Assembly (NCBI GenBank): GCA_026874595.1
Contig: CM049316.1
Coordinates: 68,598,676-68,662,675 of the forward strand
DNA from: Sipunculus nudus
Lineage: Eukaryota; Annelida; Sipuncula; Golfingiida; Sipunculidae
Reading direction: 5' to 3'
DNA: 64,000 bases
The notes under the pieces were generated by a model that saw only the letters and a list, made by a program, of their open reading frames with translations, was not told the DNA's origin and did no database searches. Of the stretch, positions 36,101 through 47,590 are shown in pieces; within the stretch, counting starts at the first letter, position 1; each line of letters opens with the position of its first letter. A program made the translations under genes and the position numbers.

Positions 36101-37393
36101 CAGCTATGCAAGGGTTTCTGATTTGTTACAGTCACTGGGGGAGATCCCCTGCTGTGACAGGTGTACAGTTATTCTCATATCACCACCCCAATCACCCCCC
36201 ACCCCCCCCCCCCCCCTGCAAACCCAACCCACCAAGTGTTATGCAGTAATTGTTATTGTTTTCACTGTATCTCCTTAATTGTAATGCTGTTTCCACTCCG
36301 ATATGCAAAAACTTTCCTTGAAAAAATAATTCAAGGTGTAATCCAGAAGATGCAATGTTGTGTAATGAAGCATTTTTAAAGAAATCAATTTTCTATTAAA
36401 TGATTTTAACAAATATAATTGAACCCATCAGTATGCTAAAATTATTCTAAAATATGAAGCACATTATGGATAAATAAAGACACAATTAAAAATTGTGAAA
36501 TCTAAATCAAGTATTTTTTTTAGTTATTTATTGTTTTGCAGATTTAAAAGATATATTTTTGTGGTAAAAAATAAATAAACATTTGTATGCATGATATGGT
36601 GTTATCTGACAAGATTGAGATTTATGATGATGCAATTGAGAATTATGAATCAACTTTTATATTCAGATATATATGTTAAATTGGAAATGTATAGAAATAT
36701 AAACTTAAATTAGAAAATAATTGATGTGATAAAAAAATGAGGATTAATACAAACATTTGTTCATTATTTTCCTGCCTCAGCAGAATTTGAGATCAGGCTT
36801 TGTTTGCCCTGTTTTATGTTGTTAATTAGCTATATTTCAACTGTATACATTTCATAAAAAAATACATATATATTTAATAATATATATTATACAAAAAATA
36901 GATTCAATTGAACAAATGTGTAAACTACTGAAATGTCAACAGTTAATAAAAAAACTAACTAATGATCATGGTAATAGTACAGATCATTTGTTCACAAACT
37001 GCTCACATGCTTTAGTTTCAACATTAGGAAACACATGGTCAGGTCACAAAATATTTTTTGCAACAATTTCTTGCTTGTCAATACAAACCAATCATAAAAA
37101 ACCAACCATGGCCTTTATTACCTCTTCCTCTTATACTTTATCTCCATTTGATATTATTTTAGATTTTTACCTTCAAGGTTAATGTCAGCTAAGCACAGTG
37201 ACCCCTAGGTCCCTTGTTTGTTTTGTGTTCACCCATGCCAGAATTTCAGCAGTATTGTTTGTGTAATTGTTTCTTATTCAAAATGTTTAGTACTTGCATT
37301 GTTCATGTACATGAAAAGTAATGGTCCAGCATTGAAGCATTATACCTCGTGTATTTCACAATGCACAGGTTCACATTAGGCCTGTTGGCCTTG
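33139..37393 (+). mobile_element. Family II element split by a family I insertion
   Basis: Family II body text runs from 33139 to 35346 (including CAGAAACGGCCAG, the 22-bp TGATCA minisatellite at 34446-34556 and the 32-bp units). It is interrupted by the family I element at 35347-37216 and resumes with TTTTGTGTTCACCCATGCCAG. It ends with CACAGGTTCAC, AGGCCTGTTGGCC and TTG at 37393. The uninterrupted form of the insertion site is visible at 30945-30985. Confidence 0.65.
35347..37216 (+). mobile_element. Family I element, near-identical to the copy at 1675
   Basis: It runs from AGCTCAGCTGAC (35347-35358) to GTCAGCTAAGC (37184-37194), GACCCCTAGGTC and CCTTG (37216). Long stretches are identical to 1675-3564, including the poly-C tract near 36185-36215 and the AT-rich 3' third. 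Differences are scattered substitutions and small indels. It has a shorter CCGT head than the other copy. Confidence 0.72.
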
Positions 37394-39068
37394 TTAAACT
37401 AAGGCCAAAAAAAAAAATAATTATATGTTTCTCAGGCACTGCCCGCATTACTTTTAACCCCCGTGTTAAATGTTTTTATTAGCTCAGCTGACTGTAAGTC
37501 AACTGAGGTATAGGAATGGCGCTTTGTCCGTTGTCCTTCCGGTCGTCAGGCCGTCCGTTAGAAGGGCACAAATCATAACTGCTGGTCCTAGAAACTCCTT
37601 AGTAAATATCCAAGGAGGTCAATAAAAAAATCTCCTTGAAAACCTGAAATTAGGTCACTGTGACCTATATCCTCTGAGCTATGGGGCTTGAAAGTACCCC
37701 CAGAATAATTAAAAATATAATACAAAACCTCCAGTATCTTGATAATTAATGCATGGATTGTCATGAATCTTGCCTTGAATATTGACCATCTAGTTTTGTC
37801 AGTTGAAGTGGTGGGGCCACCTGTATTTTTTGTTATTTTAACGAATATTTTTCTATTTTTTTAACTATACAATGACAAAATAATCATGTCAGTTTCTCAG
37901 CTGTAATTACATCTAGTGTCCCAAAACCTGGTGTGTTTATTGATCACAAGTGGATGCCATATAGTAATTACCCTGTCTGTCTGTCTGTTCGTCTGTCTCT
38001 CTGTCCATCTGTCTATCCACACAAATTTGTTTCCAGAAAATAACTCCAGGTTGTATTGACACATGGATTTCAAACTTGACTCACATATGGCCCACCAGTA
38101 AAATTTTCTGAAGGTCAAAGTGGAGGATATTTCAAAAATATTACCATACAAATTATGAGGTGGTCAAAATAATGGAATCACTTCTTTCAAAAAATCACCG
38201 GTGGCACTTCATGCAATGGCTGCGCAGTGAGATAAACCTGCCCGAGCATAAGCAACATATGAATGAAACCTTTCCAATGAACGCGATATGACAGTAAACT
38301 GCTCAGGTATTTGGCCTGACATCCTAGCTCAAGCCGAAGGACTTTGCTTGCTTGGGTGCAAACTATGTATTGTTGATAACACACATAAGCACTCTTGCAT
38401 AAACTGTTCACCTGCTTTCTAGGGGAATAGGGAGCCTAGCCTTGCATGATTAGCTGTATAGTTTTCACACCATTGCCCCGGCAACAATACCGGCTTAAAA
38501 CTAATTAATTAGGGTCACCAATGGGCTAAAACACCTGACTGCAGGCCCTTGTGACTTGTTATTACAAAATTCATGCAAAGTATTTACATGCTTGAAAAAT
38601 ATTTTGTAAATATGATTAAATTTTTGGTGTCTCATTTAAAATTTCGGAAAAACAAATTTTCGGAAAAAGGCACTCTACTGTAATTGATATATTATCCATG
38701 TCATTGACATATAACCATTCATATCATATCACAAATTGCAACCATTATAGACCTGGGATGCTGTAATTTCACATGCAAACAGGTTGTGAAAACCCCCTGA
38801 CCTATGTGTATGTGGCCTAGCTCCTATGTGGCATTAGCTGATGTGTCAAATTCAACTAAGTGTCATGGTCAATGGGATATCTCCCAGTTAGGTTCTCATT
38901 TCATATTAAGTCATATATGTCACATGATGTGGTAAGAAATGCTATTGGAAGTAAATTTAAATAAGTATCATAAAAGTCTTTTTGGGTAGGCATTAATTAG
39001 TGAAAATTTTATAGTTTTTGCATAGCTGTCTTCTGAAATTCATTAATCTTCTATTTTTGATTTCACAG
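37394..39068 (+). other. Intron 2, 3' part with a family I' fragment
   Basis: A family I' left part begins at 37481 (AGCTCAGCTGAC) with CCGT-type head, GGGCACAAATC and GGTCACTGTGACC, and fades after about 37870. The segment 38170-38560 is moderately GC-rich and unmatched. The remainder is AT-rich with no feature. The intron ends in TTTGATTTCACAG. Confidence 0.5.
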
Positions 39069-39449
39069 ATGTGAAAAATGAGGATATTGGAGTAATGATA
39101 CTCAAAGAGGAGTTCCAGTTCATCCTTGCAAATATGATTCGTCCAAGTTTTGTAGCAGAAAGACTAAAGGAGATTGGACTTCTGAGTCAAGAAAACTATA
39201 CAGACATTTTGGTGCTAAGTAAAGAAGAGGACAGAATCAGATTTTTAACATCATGTGTAATTAAATCTGGTGGTCAGAATTTGACATTATTTTTGGATGC
39301 TTTGCAAGCAGAAGGTAATGTGAAATTGGTTCCACGTTTAAAGAAGAGGCTGGATGAAATGATTACACCAGCGTTTCAAATAACAGCACAGTGTACAAGT
39401 GCAGCTGGTCAGCCTTGCAAGCAGAAAACTGCTGGTTACATCTTGCCAG
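39069..39449 (+). CDS. CARD-domain exon 3 of a multi-CARD gene
   Basis: This internal exon encodes about 127 residues between acceptor TTTCACAG and donor CCAG|GTAAAT. It is 381 nt long and phase 1 at both ends. The CARD occupies roughly residues 6-95: ILKEEFQFILANMIRPSFVA, RLKEIGLLSQENYTDILVL, RFLTSCVIKSGGQNLTLFLD and ALQAEGNVKLVPRLKKRLDE. It is clearly the closest relative of the second CARD exon (shared LKE.G.LS...YTDIL and FL.AL.AE.N..L), which indicates exon duplication. About 30 polar, Cys- and Gln-containing residues follow as a linker. Joining to the second exon would create an Asp codon over the splice. The downstream donor shows the gene continues, yet no further CARD exon is visible before 64000. 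Confidence 0.85.
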
Positions 39450-39766
39450 GTAAATTATTTACATATTTTAGTTAGTCCTTCTACAAATCTATCAATAAAC
39501 CTGGCATTCTCTGTATCTGTATCTGCACTTTGAAAATGCCTTTATAAGCTCAGTTGACTGGAAGTTGTTTGTCATCCATCCTTCTTACAGTTTGTCTCTA
39601 TATATGTCTGTTAACAAAGCACAAATTGTAACTGATGGACAAAGAAACTTCTAACTGTATAACCATGGAGTCGATAAAAAAATTCTCCTTAGAAACATGA
39701 AATTAGGTCACTGTGACCTATATCGTATGAGATATGGGGCTGGAAAGTATCCTCCAGAATAATTAA

Positions 39767-42700
39767 CAAGGCCTACAGGCCTAATGCGAACCTGTGCAAT
39801 GAGATTACACCAGGTATAATGCTTCAATGCTGGACCATTACTTTTCAAGAACATGTGTAACATGTATATGAACAATGCAAGTACTAAACACTTAGAACAG
39901 GAAACAATTAAACAAACATCACTGCTTCAATTCTGGCATGGGTGCACACAACACAAAAACTAGAATATGGGTAGTCAACAAGCGACTACGTGTATCCGCC
40001 AAAATCAGAGTAGGAAAGGTGAAGTGAGGCATGGATTGAGTGGCAAGGGGAAATAGAGTGAGGTGTGTTGCATAATAGCCTGGATGTCTGCAGCCGATAT
40101 GTGTATGTAGGTTGCGCCTTCTTCCCCAAAATCCAGAAAGCTGTCAAAGATGTATAAACATGCAAAATTTTAGGCAGATAAGTCAAACCACTACTGAGAT
40201 ATGAGTGATTTTAGCCCATGGCAGAAAAACAGACGGGGGCTTTGCAAAAATGGTGGCAGGTGGCGCCACCAATTTTGTGTATGATTAAGAGCTATGGGAG
40301 ATCTATACACATGCAAAATATGGGGATATGTCAAACCAGTCCAGAGATATAAGCCTGAATTTCTGCAGCGTATACATAAATATAGGTGGCGCAACCTGCC
40401 ACAAAATCCAGAAAGCTATCCAAGATGTATAAACCTGCAAAATTTAAAACAGATATGTCAAACCACTGCCGAGATATGAGTGATTTTATGCCACGGTAAA
40501 CAAATAGACGGATGCTGTGTAAAAATGATTGCAGGTGGCACCACCAGTTTTGCTTATGATTAAGAGCTATGTGAAATATATAAACATGCAAAATTTTTGC
40601 CAAATCGGTCAAATGGTTCCTGAGATATGAGCTTGAATGTCTGCAGCGTAAATTTGAATGTAGGTGGCGCCACCTGTCATAAAACAAGAAAGTTGTCAAG
40701 GATGCATACACATGCAAAATTTCAGGTGGATAAGTCAAACCACTGCCGAGATATGAGTGATTTTATCCCAAGGCAGATGAACAGATGGACGCTGTGCAAA
40801 AATGGTGGCAAGTGGCGACACCAGTTTTGCGTATGATAAAGAGCTATGGGAGATCTATACACATGCAAAATTTCATGGGGATATGTCAAACCAGTACTTA
40901 GATATAAGCCTTAATGTCTGCAGCATATACATAAATGAAGGTGGCGCCACCTGCCACAAAATCCAGAAAGCTATCCAAAATGTATAAACCTGCAAAATAT
41001 TAGACAGATATGTCAAACCACTGCCGAGATATGAGTGATTTTATGCCAGGGCAAACAAATAGACCGATGCTGTGCAAAAATGATTGCAGGTGGCACAACC
41101 AGTTTTGCGTATGATAAAGGGCTACGTGAGATCTATAAACATGCAAAATTTTTGCCAAATCGGTCAAATGGTTCCTGAGATATGAGCTTGAATGTCTGCA
41201 GCGAAAGATGAATGTAGGTGGTGCCACCTGTCATAAAATTAAGAAAGCTGTCCAGGATGTATACAAATGCAAAATTTCAGGTGGGTAAGTCCAACCAATG
41301 CAGAGATATATGTGTTTTTACCCTGAGGCAGATGAACAGTTGGACGCTGTGCAATGATTGTTGCAGGTGGTGCCACCATTTTTAGTGTATATTATAAAGC
41401 TTTCCAAGGGCTACATTTGTGCAAAATGTTTAGCCTTATCAGTCAAACGGTTCCCGAGATATGTGGGTTTATGTGTGGAAAAAGATGCACAAATGGAAGT
41501 TGGGCAGAGAGGAAAGTCAGAGGTCAACCAAAAATGAGGGCGCATCAGTTCACATGTGACCGATCATAATTCTGAATTTTAAAAATTCTACCCATTGGTT
41601 ATGGAGGAGTTCTCCGGAATCCTTTGTGGCTATGGCGGCAGCGTCAGTGTCCGACTGAAAACATAGTATCCGCAAAACTCTGTTTTAGCGGATACAATGA
41701 TTGTAGCTGGCACCATCAGTCTTATATACAACGAAGAGATATATACATATGCCCAATGTCAGACTGATATGTCAAACCCCTCCTGTGAATTAAGCAGGTA
41801 CATACACTGTGCAAAAGTCAATATAGGTGGCACCACCTGTCTTGTAAATGAGAATACCATCAAAGACGCATAGACAGGTATCAATCCAATACATCAGATT
41901 TCCCCAGAGTTTGATGCACTGGGCTGACAAGGCTTAGGTGAGTAAGGCAGTTGCCCCCAAGTGACCTGTGACAAATTGCTGCCTCAAGCTACTGCACTGA
42001 GTGAACTCTTGACCTGCACCTGACTATACTGAGTGAATTTTTTACCTGTACCTGGCTGCACTGAGTGAACTCTTGACCTCTTGCATAATCTGACACAGTT
42101 GGCAGTCTGATAGATTCAGGCTGAACTTTGGTGCCAAATATGATGCAGTGAGCAGTCTGCAAAAGCTACAAATAGAATGCAGCTACTGCATTGAGTCTCT
42201 TGACCTATACCTGGCTGCACTTCTTCCAATCCTGGCACTGTGGCAAAACTATTTATAGAGCTGACATCATCTTGACCAATGGCCAACATCAAGGCACTGG
42301 CAATCTGCCAGTGGGAAACCAAGTGCTGCCATCTGTTCACAAAAGTGGTCCCTACTTGAAATAACTTTGAAATTTATTTTCCCAAAACAAAATGCTTTTC
42401 AGTTGACTTTTTATAAAAAAAGAAATCAGGATTATATGTAAAATTATTATGGATGCATAATGAATGCAAAATTAAAATACAGATATATATCATTGATGGC
42501 TAATTCTTGAATTAAGTTGAGTAGGGATACCAATAATTTATAATCCACATACAGTTGTCTTTATATAGCCACAGAGAGCTGAATATCCATAATTGTAACA
42601 TTGCCTGGTATGATGAATAACTTAAATCATAAATCTAAATTTTTAAAAAGCTTTCAAAAAAATTTTTTGTCAATATTAACCAAATATAACCTGAAATCTA

Positions 42701-43804
42701 AATGTCTAGTGGCATGATGTAATAGATGCCTATAAACTGGTGCCTGGCTAGATGTAACTGCATCACACAGCCAACATATATGGTAAAATGACTCAATCTC
42801 CATAATTCAGCCAAAAATCATTCATGTGGAACCATTAATGACAATTATTATAAAAATATATGTAGGGATTATTCTTGTAAAATATTTAACAAACTGGCAT
42901 CAGTGGCATCAGTCGAAAAACGTTTGGCAAGTTTATAACTCATATAGGAAGATACAGCAAACTGGTTGAGTTCAGCTTCCTGTAACTCAGCCAAAAAGCA
43001 CTGAATCAAAACCATTTGAACAAACTTGAATTATCAACATCTGAGGATAATTAATGTGTGAGATTTAAGAATTTAGCCCAGTGGTTTTTGAGAAGAAGAT
43101 CTTTGTAGCCACTGAGCTAAAATGGGCTGTTATGGCATATGACTAAAAATTAAGCTTCCTATAACTTAGCCAAAAGTCACTGAAAAGAGACCATTTGAAC
43201 AAACTTCAGAAAGCACTACCCTAGGATCATTTCTGTGGGATATTAAACATTTTGGCCATATTGTTTCAGAGAAGAAGTTTTTTTTAGCCCTCAGTGTGAT
43301 ATAGGCACTAATGACCCCGTAACAAAAAAGGCCGATGCAGGTGGCACCACCAATACCTCAATTTCAGATATGACCTATGTGACCAACATTGGCATAAAAT
43401 TTGGTGATGATAACTCCAGCAGTTTCTGAGATTGTAATTTTAATATGCTTTTTTGCACAGTTTACAAAGTTTAACCTCAAATATCTATGAACTGGAACCA
43501 TTCGAACAAACTTGAGAAAGATTGTTCCAGGGATCATTTCTGTGAAATATTGGACAATTTGGCTGGACAGTTTCGGAGAAGATTTTTAAAGCTTTTTTAG
43601 CTTTTTCCCTATAAAACCTAAGAAAATGCAGTTAGATAAAAAATAAACAAAATTCGATATAGTTTTTTGGATGACTGACAATTTGCAAAAAATTTGGAGA
43701 TGCTAGCTCCTGCCGTTTTTGAGATAGCTGTGGTTAACATACAGACGACGCACGACACACGACGGACGACGCCGCACCATTGCATAAGCTCACAGGTTAG
43801 CTAA
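39767..43804 (-). mobile_element. Family II element, full length, inverted
   Basis: On the minus strand it starts at 43804 with TTTAGCTAACCTGTGAGC and a CGT-rich head. It ends at 39767 with CACAGGTTCGC, the AGGCCTGTAGGCCT hairpin and TTG. It contains the nested inverted family III element and body blocks matching 28330-33130 in inverse order. Because it is inverted to 28330-33130, about 4 kb of sequence on either side of the third CARD exon region can in principle pair. Confidence 0.7.
39960..41697 (-). mobile_element. Family III element, inverted, complete ends
   Basis: In element orientation it begins TTGTATCCGC at 41697 and ends with hairpin GTAGTCGCTTGTTGACTAC then CTAG at 39960-39963. 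Inside are about six satellite units. Its flanks, in element orientation, are CAGCTACAATCA and TTTTTGTGTTGTGTG. Joined, they reproduce the unoccupied site CAATCATTTTTGTGTTGTG found at 30950, which fixes the boundaries and shows no target duplication. Confidence 0.82.
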
Positions 43805-43929
43805 AAATTTGATACAAAAGCTCCAATATCTGAATAACTAATGCATTGATTGCAATGATTCTGTCCTTGCATATTGAACATCCAGTCTCTCATCTTTTCC
43901 TGAAGACTGGAGACGTCACCTGTATTTTT

Positions 43930-44799
43930 AGCGAACCTGTGAGCTTATGCGATGGTGTGGCGTCTTCCGTCGTCTGTCGTCTGGCGTCTGTCATCCGGCG
44001 TCTGTATGTTAACCCATACTATCTTGAAAACAGCAGGAGCTAGCATCAGAAAAACTCATTGGATTTTGCTTATTTTTTGGCTAACTGCATTTTTAGCAAA
44101 CCTGTGAGCTTATGCAAATTGGGCGTCGTTGTCTGTCGTGCGTCGTCTGTAAGTTAGCCATAGCTATCTCAAAAACGGCAGGAGCTAGCATCACCAAATT
44201 TTTTGCAAATAATCAGTCATCGGGAAAACTATTTCAGATTTTGTTTATTTTTTTTCTAACTGCATTTTCTGAGATTTATAGGGAAAAAGGTTAAAAACTT
44301 TTATAAATCTTCTTCTCTGAAACTGTCCAGCCAAATTGTCCAATATTTCACAGAAATGCTCCTTGGAACAATCTTTCTCAATTTTGTTCGAATGGTTCCA
44401 GTTGGGAGATTTTTGGCAGAGTTACAGGAGGTTGAACTTAGTCATCTGTCCAAAAAAGCACACTAAAATTAAAATCTCAGAAACGGCTAGAGCTATAATC
44501 ACCAAATTTTATACCAATGTTTGTCACATATGTCATATCTGATTTTGAGGTACTTGTGGCGCCACCTACATTGATGTGTTTTTCACAAGGGAAAATGTAA
44601 TTTTAAACTCTTCTAGCTTATACACAGATTAATGATGAAACTGTTAAGCTGATTGGTTTAAACTTTACAAGAATTCTTCTATGGTAGGGTTCTGCCAGTT
44701 TTAAGAGAATAGATTGGGTAAATACAGCTTTAAAAAAGCATTGTAGCCAATTGAAAAAGGCTTTCTGTATTTGATTTTACAGCGTGCTGAGTTTCAGCA
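43930..44799 (+). mobile_element. Two family II left portions in tandem
   Basis: Left ends are at 43930 (AGCGAACCTGTGAGC) and 44095 (AGCAAACCTGTGAGC), each followed by a CGT/CTG-rich head. The second copy continues through CAGAAACGGCTAGAGC and GTGGCGCCACCTACA (about 44557) and fades before 44800. It provides the unoccupied form of the site used by the family I element at 1675. Confidence 0.6.
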
Positions 44800-45621
44800 G
44801 CCATGTCAAGAGGTCACTCAGTACAAACAGGTGGGGTCCAGACATCACCATGGCAACTGACCTGGCTGGGGGGGGGGGGTGTCTAGACAATGTGTCTGGA
44901 CATCTAGACACTGCGTCTAGACGTCTAGACACAGTGTTTAAATGCAGAATTCCTAGATTGTTGGAACTATATCTTTCAACTGTTTGAAAAAACATGGTTT
45001 GCATTTTAAGCAAATTAGATTTATCATCAGGTCACATGTGAACTGCTGTGCCCTCATTTTTGGTTGACCTCTGATCTTTCCTCGCTGCCCAGTGTCCATT
45101 TGTGCATCTGTTTCCTGACATAAACCCACATATCTCAAAGGCATTTGACCGATCAGGCTAAATATTTTGCACAAATGTAGCCCTTTGATAGCTTTATAAC
45201 ATACACTAAAATTGGTGGTGCCACCTGCAACCATTTTTGCACAGCGTCCATCTGTTCATCTGCCTTGGGATAATATCACTCATATTTCAGCAGTGGTTTG
45301 ACTTATCCACCTGAAATTTAGCAGGTTCATTCATCCTGGACAATATTCTCGATTTCATGACAGGTGGCACCACCTACATTCACGTTTACTCTGCAGACAT
45401 CCAAGCTCATATCTTGGGAACCATTTGACCGATTGAGCCAGTATTTTGCATGTGTATAGATCTAACATAGCTCTTCATCATAGGTAAAACTTGTGGCGCC
45501 ACCTGCAACCATTTATGCACAGCGTCCATCTGTTCATCTGCCTTGGGATAAAATCACTCATATCTCAGCAGTGGTTTGACTTATCCACCTGAAATTTTGC
45601 AGGTTTATACATCCTGGACAG
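44800..45621 (+). mobile_element. Family III variant, truncated by the LTR element
   Basis: Its 5' part matches 14030-14230, including TCACCATGGCAACTGACCTGG and a cluster of GTCTAGAC-like palindromes (44880-44935), with a G run at 44869-44878. Satellite halves follow at about 45215, 45366 and 45494. It stops at ATCCTGGACAG, in mid-unit, exactly at the LTR end. Confidence 0.65.
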
Positions 45622-46770
45622 TGTCACCCCTAACTTAACGTGAAAACTTTACAACGGAAATATCCTATAAAAACCATACGATGGGTTTACGCTCGCCACT
45701 TGATTTCACTCATCAAGAAATTAGATCCCGGTCATTACAGGTGACATTTCCAGGTTCTTTTAAGGAAGTGTATTAAAATACCAGACAATCATACACCTAG
45801 ATCAATAGAAACTATGAGACATCAGGTTAAATTCACAAATATAATTCAAGACAATACTTACAGAGACACCAATGTGAGTGTGTGCGTTGATGTGTCAATA
45901 CGACAGTTCTTCATATTAAGATTACAGGATATTTTACTGAGTCCATGGTTTGTATAAAACAATAAAGTCCAGTTCCTTCAGAGATCTCTGGTTACTGTTT
46001 TGTGTAGAATCTAGCGTATGGTTAGCACCATATAGATCTAGTCATTCTGAGTTTAGCGATCTTCAACTGATCTTGCTTGTCAGCGACCCGGGTAGGGTTA
46101 CGTTCACATGAATGCAATACACTCTTTGTTTACGCAGAGCTTAGAGTCCTTGACCTTGCTCGTGTAGCAATGGTTTCTCGGCTTACGGCGGTTATGTATT
46201 TAGGTCAAGCTGAACTAGGCCGGCAGGTGACGAGCGCGCTCTCTCACTTTATCGCCAATACGAAGCTCCGTCGGCAGCACGGCTGAGTTCTCATGAGCTG
46301 GGTCCTTGCCTCACGTAGAAGCTTGCTTCTATGCCGTTCTTGGCGTTTCAATGTTCTTATTCCCGTGCGTGCGTGCTGCCACCTCAAGCTTCAAGACCCA
46401 ACTGAACCAACGATCAGCGTCTCTTCTTGAAGTCTGACGTCACAATCGCCTGTACTGTGTACGGCAATCCGGTTCTCTGATTGGCTTATTTCTCAAGTGT
46501 CCCATATAAGGATATATGTGACCTAGTTTGACTGTTAGCGTCACCATGGCGACCCACATACCACATAATAATAATAATACACACGATGCGTGACACGGAT
46601 AAATCAGCTGATAGCCGATGGGATTTCATACAAGAATACACAATATATATGTGCAATCAAGACCTGTCAACGCTTTAGGATGACGCTTCACGTCAATATC
46701 AATAGAGAACAGACTTCGTTAAACTATGATACAAAACACCGTACATATGGTCACCTATTGTCTGGTGACA
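45622..46770 (-). repeat. 3' LTR of the Gmr1-type element
   Basis: This is a 1149-bp segment with perfect 7-bp inverted ends, TGTCACC at 45622 and GGTGACA ending at 46770. It lies between interrupted satellite and the polypurine tract. It contains a CRE consensus TGACGTCA (46435-46442) and CCATATAAGG (46502-46511), which is both a CArG-type and a TATA-like sequence. No second LTR is in the window, so age cannot be estimated from LTR divergence. The ends are inferred from the inverted repeats and context. Confidence 0.8.
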
Positions 46771-46773
46771 TCA

Positions 46774-46785
46774 CCCCCTCCTTTT
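46774..46785 (-). promoter_or_regulatory. Polypurine tract
   Basis: On the minus strand AAAAGGAGGGGG lies three bases upstream of the LTR's TGTCACC. Such a tract primes plus-strand DNA synthesis in LTR elements. Its position directly before the LTR confirms element orientation. Confidence 0.8.
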
Positions 46786-46980
46786 AAAGAAAATACACAG
46801 TATTTTCAAGATACATCGTATCGTTCTATCTCACAGGGTCCAGCTAAACATATTTACATATAGCAATACATAAAAGTCATGTAACAAGTTGTCATTAGTA
46901 CATGCCCACGGTCTATGACACAGGGCAAAATCCTGTACATGTTTAGACTTACCTGGCTAGACATTAAAGCTCATTACATC

Positions 46981-47590
46981 CTAACACTCAGGCAGTCTGC
47001 TAAGAAAATCAGGTCCATGGTTTAGTTTACCTGACACTGCTTCAATATCAAATCTAAACTCTTGTAGAACCAGTGCCCATCTCATCACTCTCTTATTAGC
47101 ACATTTTGATTTGCTAATACACTTTAATGGTTTGTGGTCGGTCTGAATGGTGAACGGTCTACAAGCCAGGTACATCTCAAATTTCTGTACAGACCATACA
47201 ATTGCTAATGACTCTTTCTCAATGGTGGAGTAATTTCTCTCCCTGGGCAATAGTTTACGACTGGCATAAGCTACTGGGTGCATGATCCCCTCGTGTCTTT
47301 GCATCAGGATACAGCCAATACCCACATCAGATGCATCACATTTCAAATAAAATCGTTTACTGAAATCAGGTAGCTTCAGTATGGGAGGGTCTGACAGTTT
47401 AGCCTTTAGAGAACAGTACGAGTTCTCGTGTACGGGTTTCCAGTCTAGTTTGTTAGGTTGACCTTTACGCGTTAGATCAGTCAAGGGCACCGCTATTTCC
47501 GCATAGTTTGGCACGAATTTTCAATAGTACCCTGTAAGACCTAGGAATGCTCGCAAAGCCTTCTTTGTCTTAGGTCTATCAGTGCTCTGT
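46981..47590 (-). pseudogene. RT thumb/connection remnant and RNase H domain of the Gmr1-type element
   Basis: The open part (47514-46981, 177 codons) is a Ty3/gypsy RNase H. The metal-binding acidic residues appear as D60 (KCDASDVGIG), E101 (IEKESLAIVW), D126 (QTDHKPL) and D169 (NHGPDFLSRL). The segment SRKLLPRERNYSTIEKE is family-typical. Just upstream, the frame continues as the end of the RT (KKALRAFLGLTGYY) but has a TGA stop at 47521-47523. The RT fingers and palm with the YxDD-type site are absent: integrase ends within a few bases of this remnant. RNase H would remove RNA from the RNA/DNA hybrid during reverse transcription. With the stop and the missing RT this copy cannot act by itself. 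Confidence 0.88.

Larger units (their letters stand above)
39547..43929 (+). mobile_element. Family I' fragment split by an inverted family II element
   Basis: A left end AGCTCAGTTGAC (39547-39558) and body with GGTCACTGTGACC run to CCAGAATAATTAA at 39766. They resume at 43805 with AAATTTGATACAAAAGCTCC and reach GGAGACGTCACCTGTATTTTT at 43928. The joined text matches 37700-37830 in order, so the family II copy was inserted later. Confidence 0.65.

Noticed and set aside
39547-43929. Reading 39547-43929 as an ordinary segmental duplication
   Set aside because: The breakpoints coincide exactly with element ends and unoccupied sites, so successive nested insertions explain it better.
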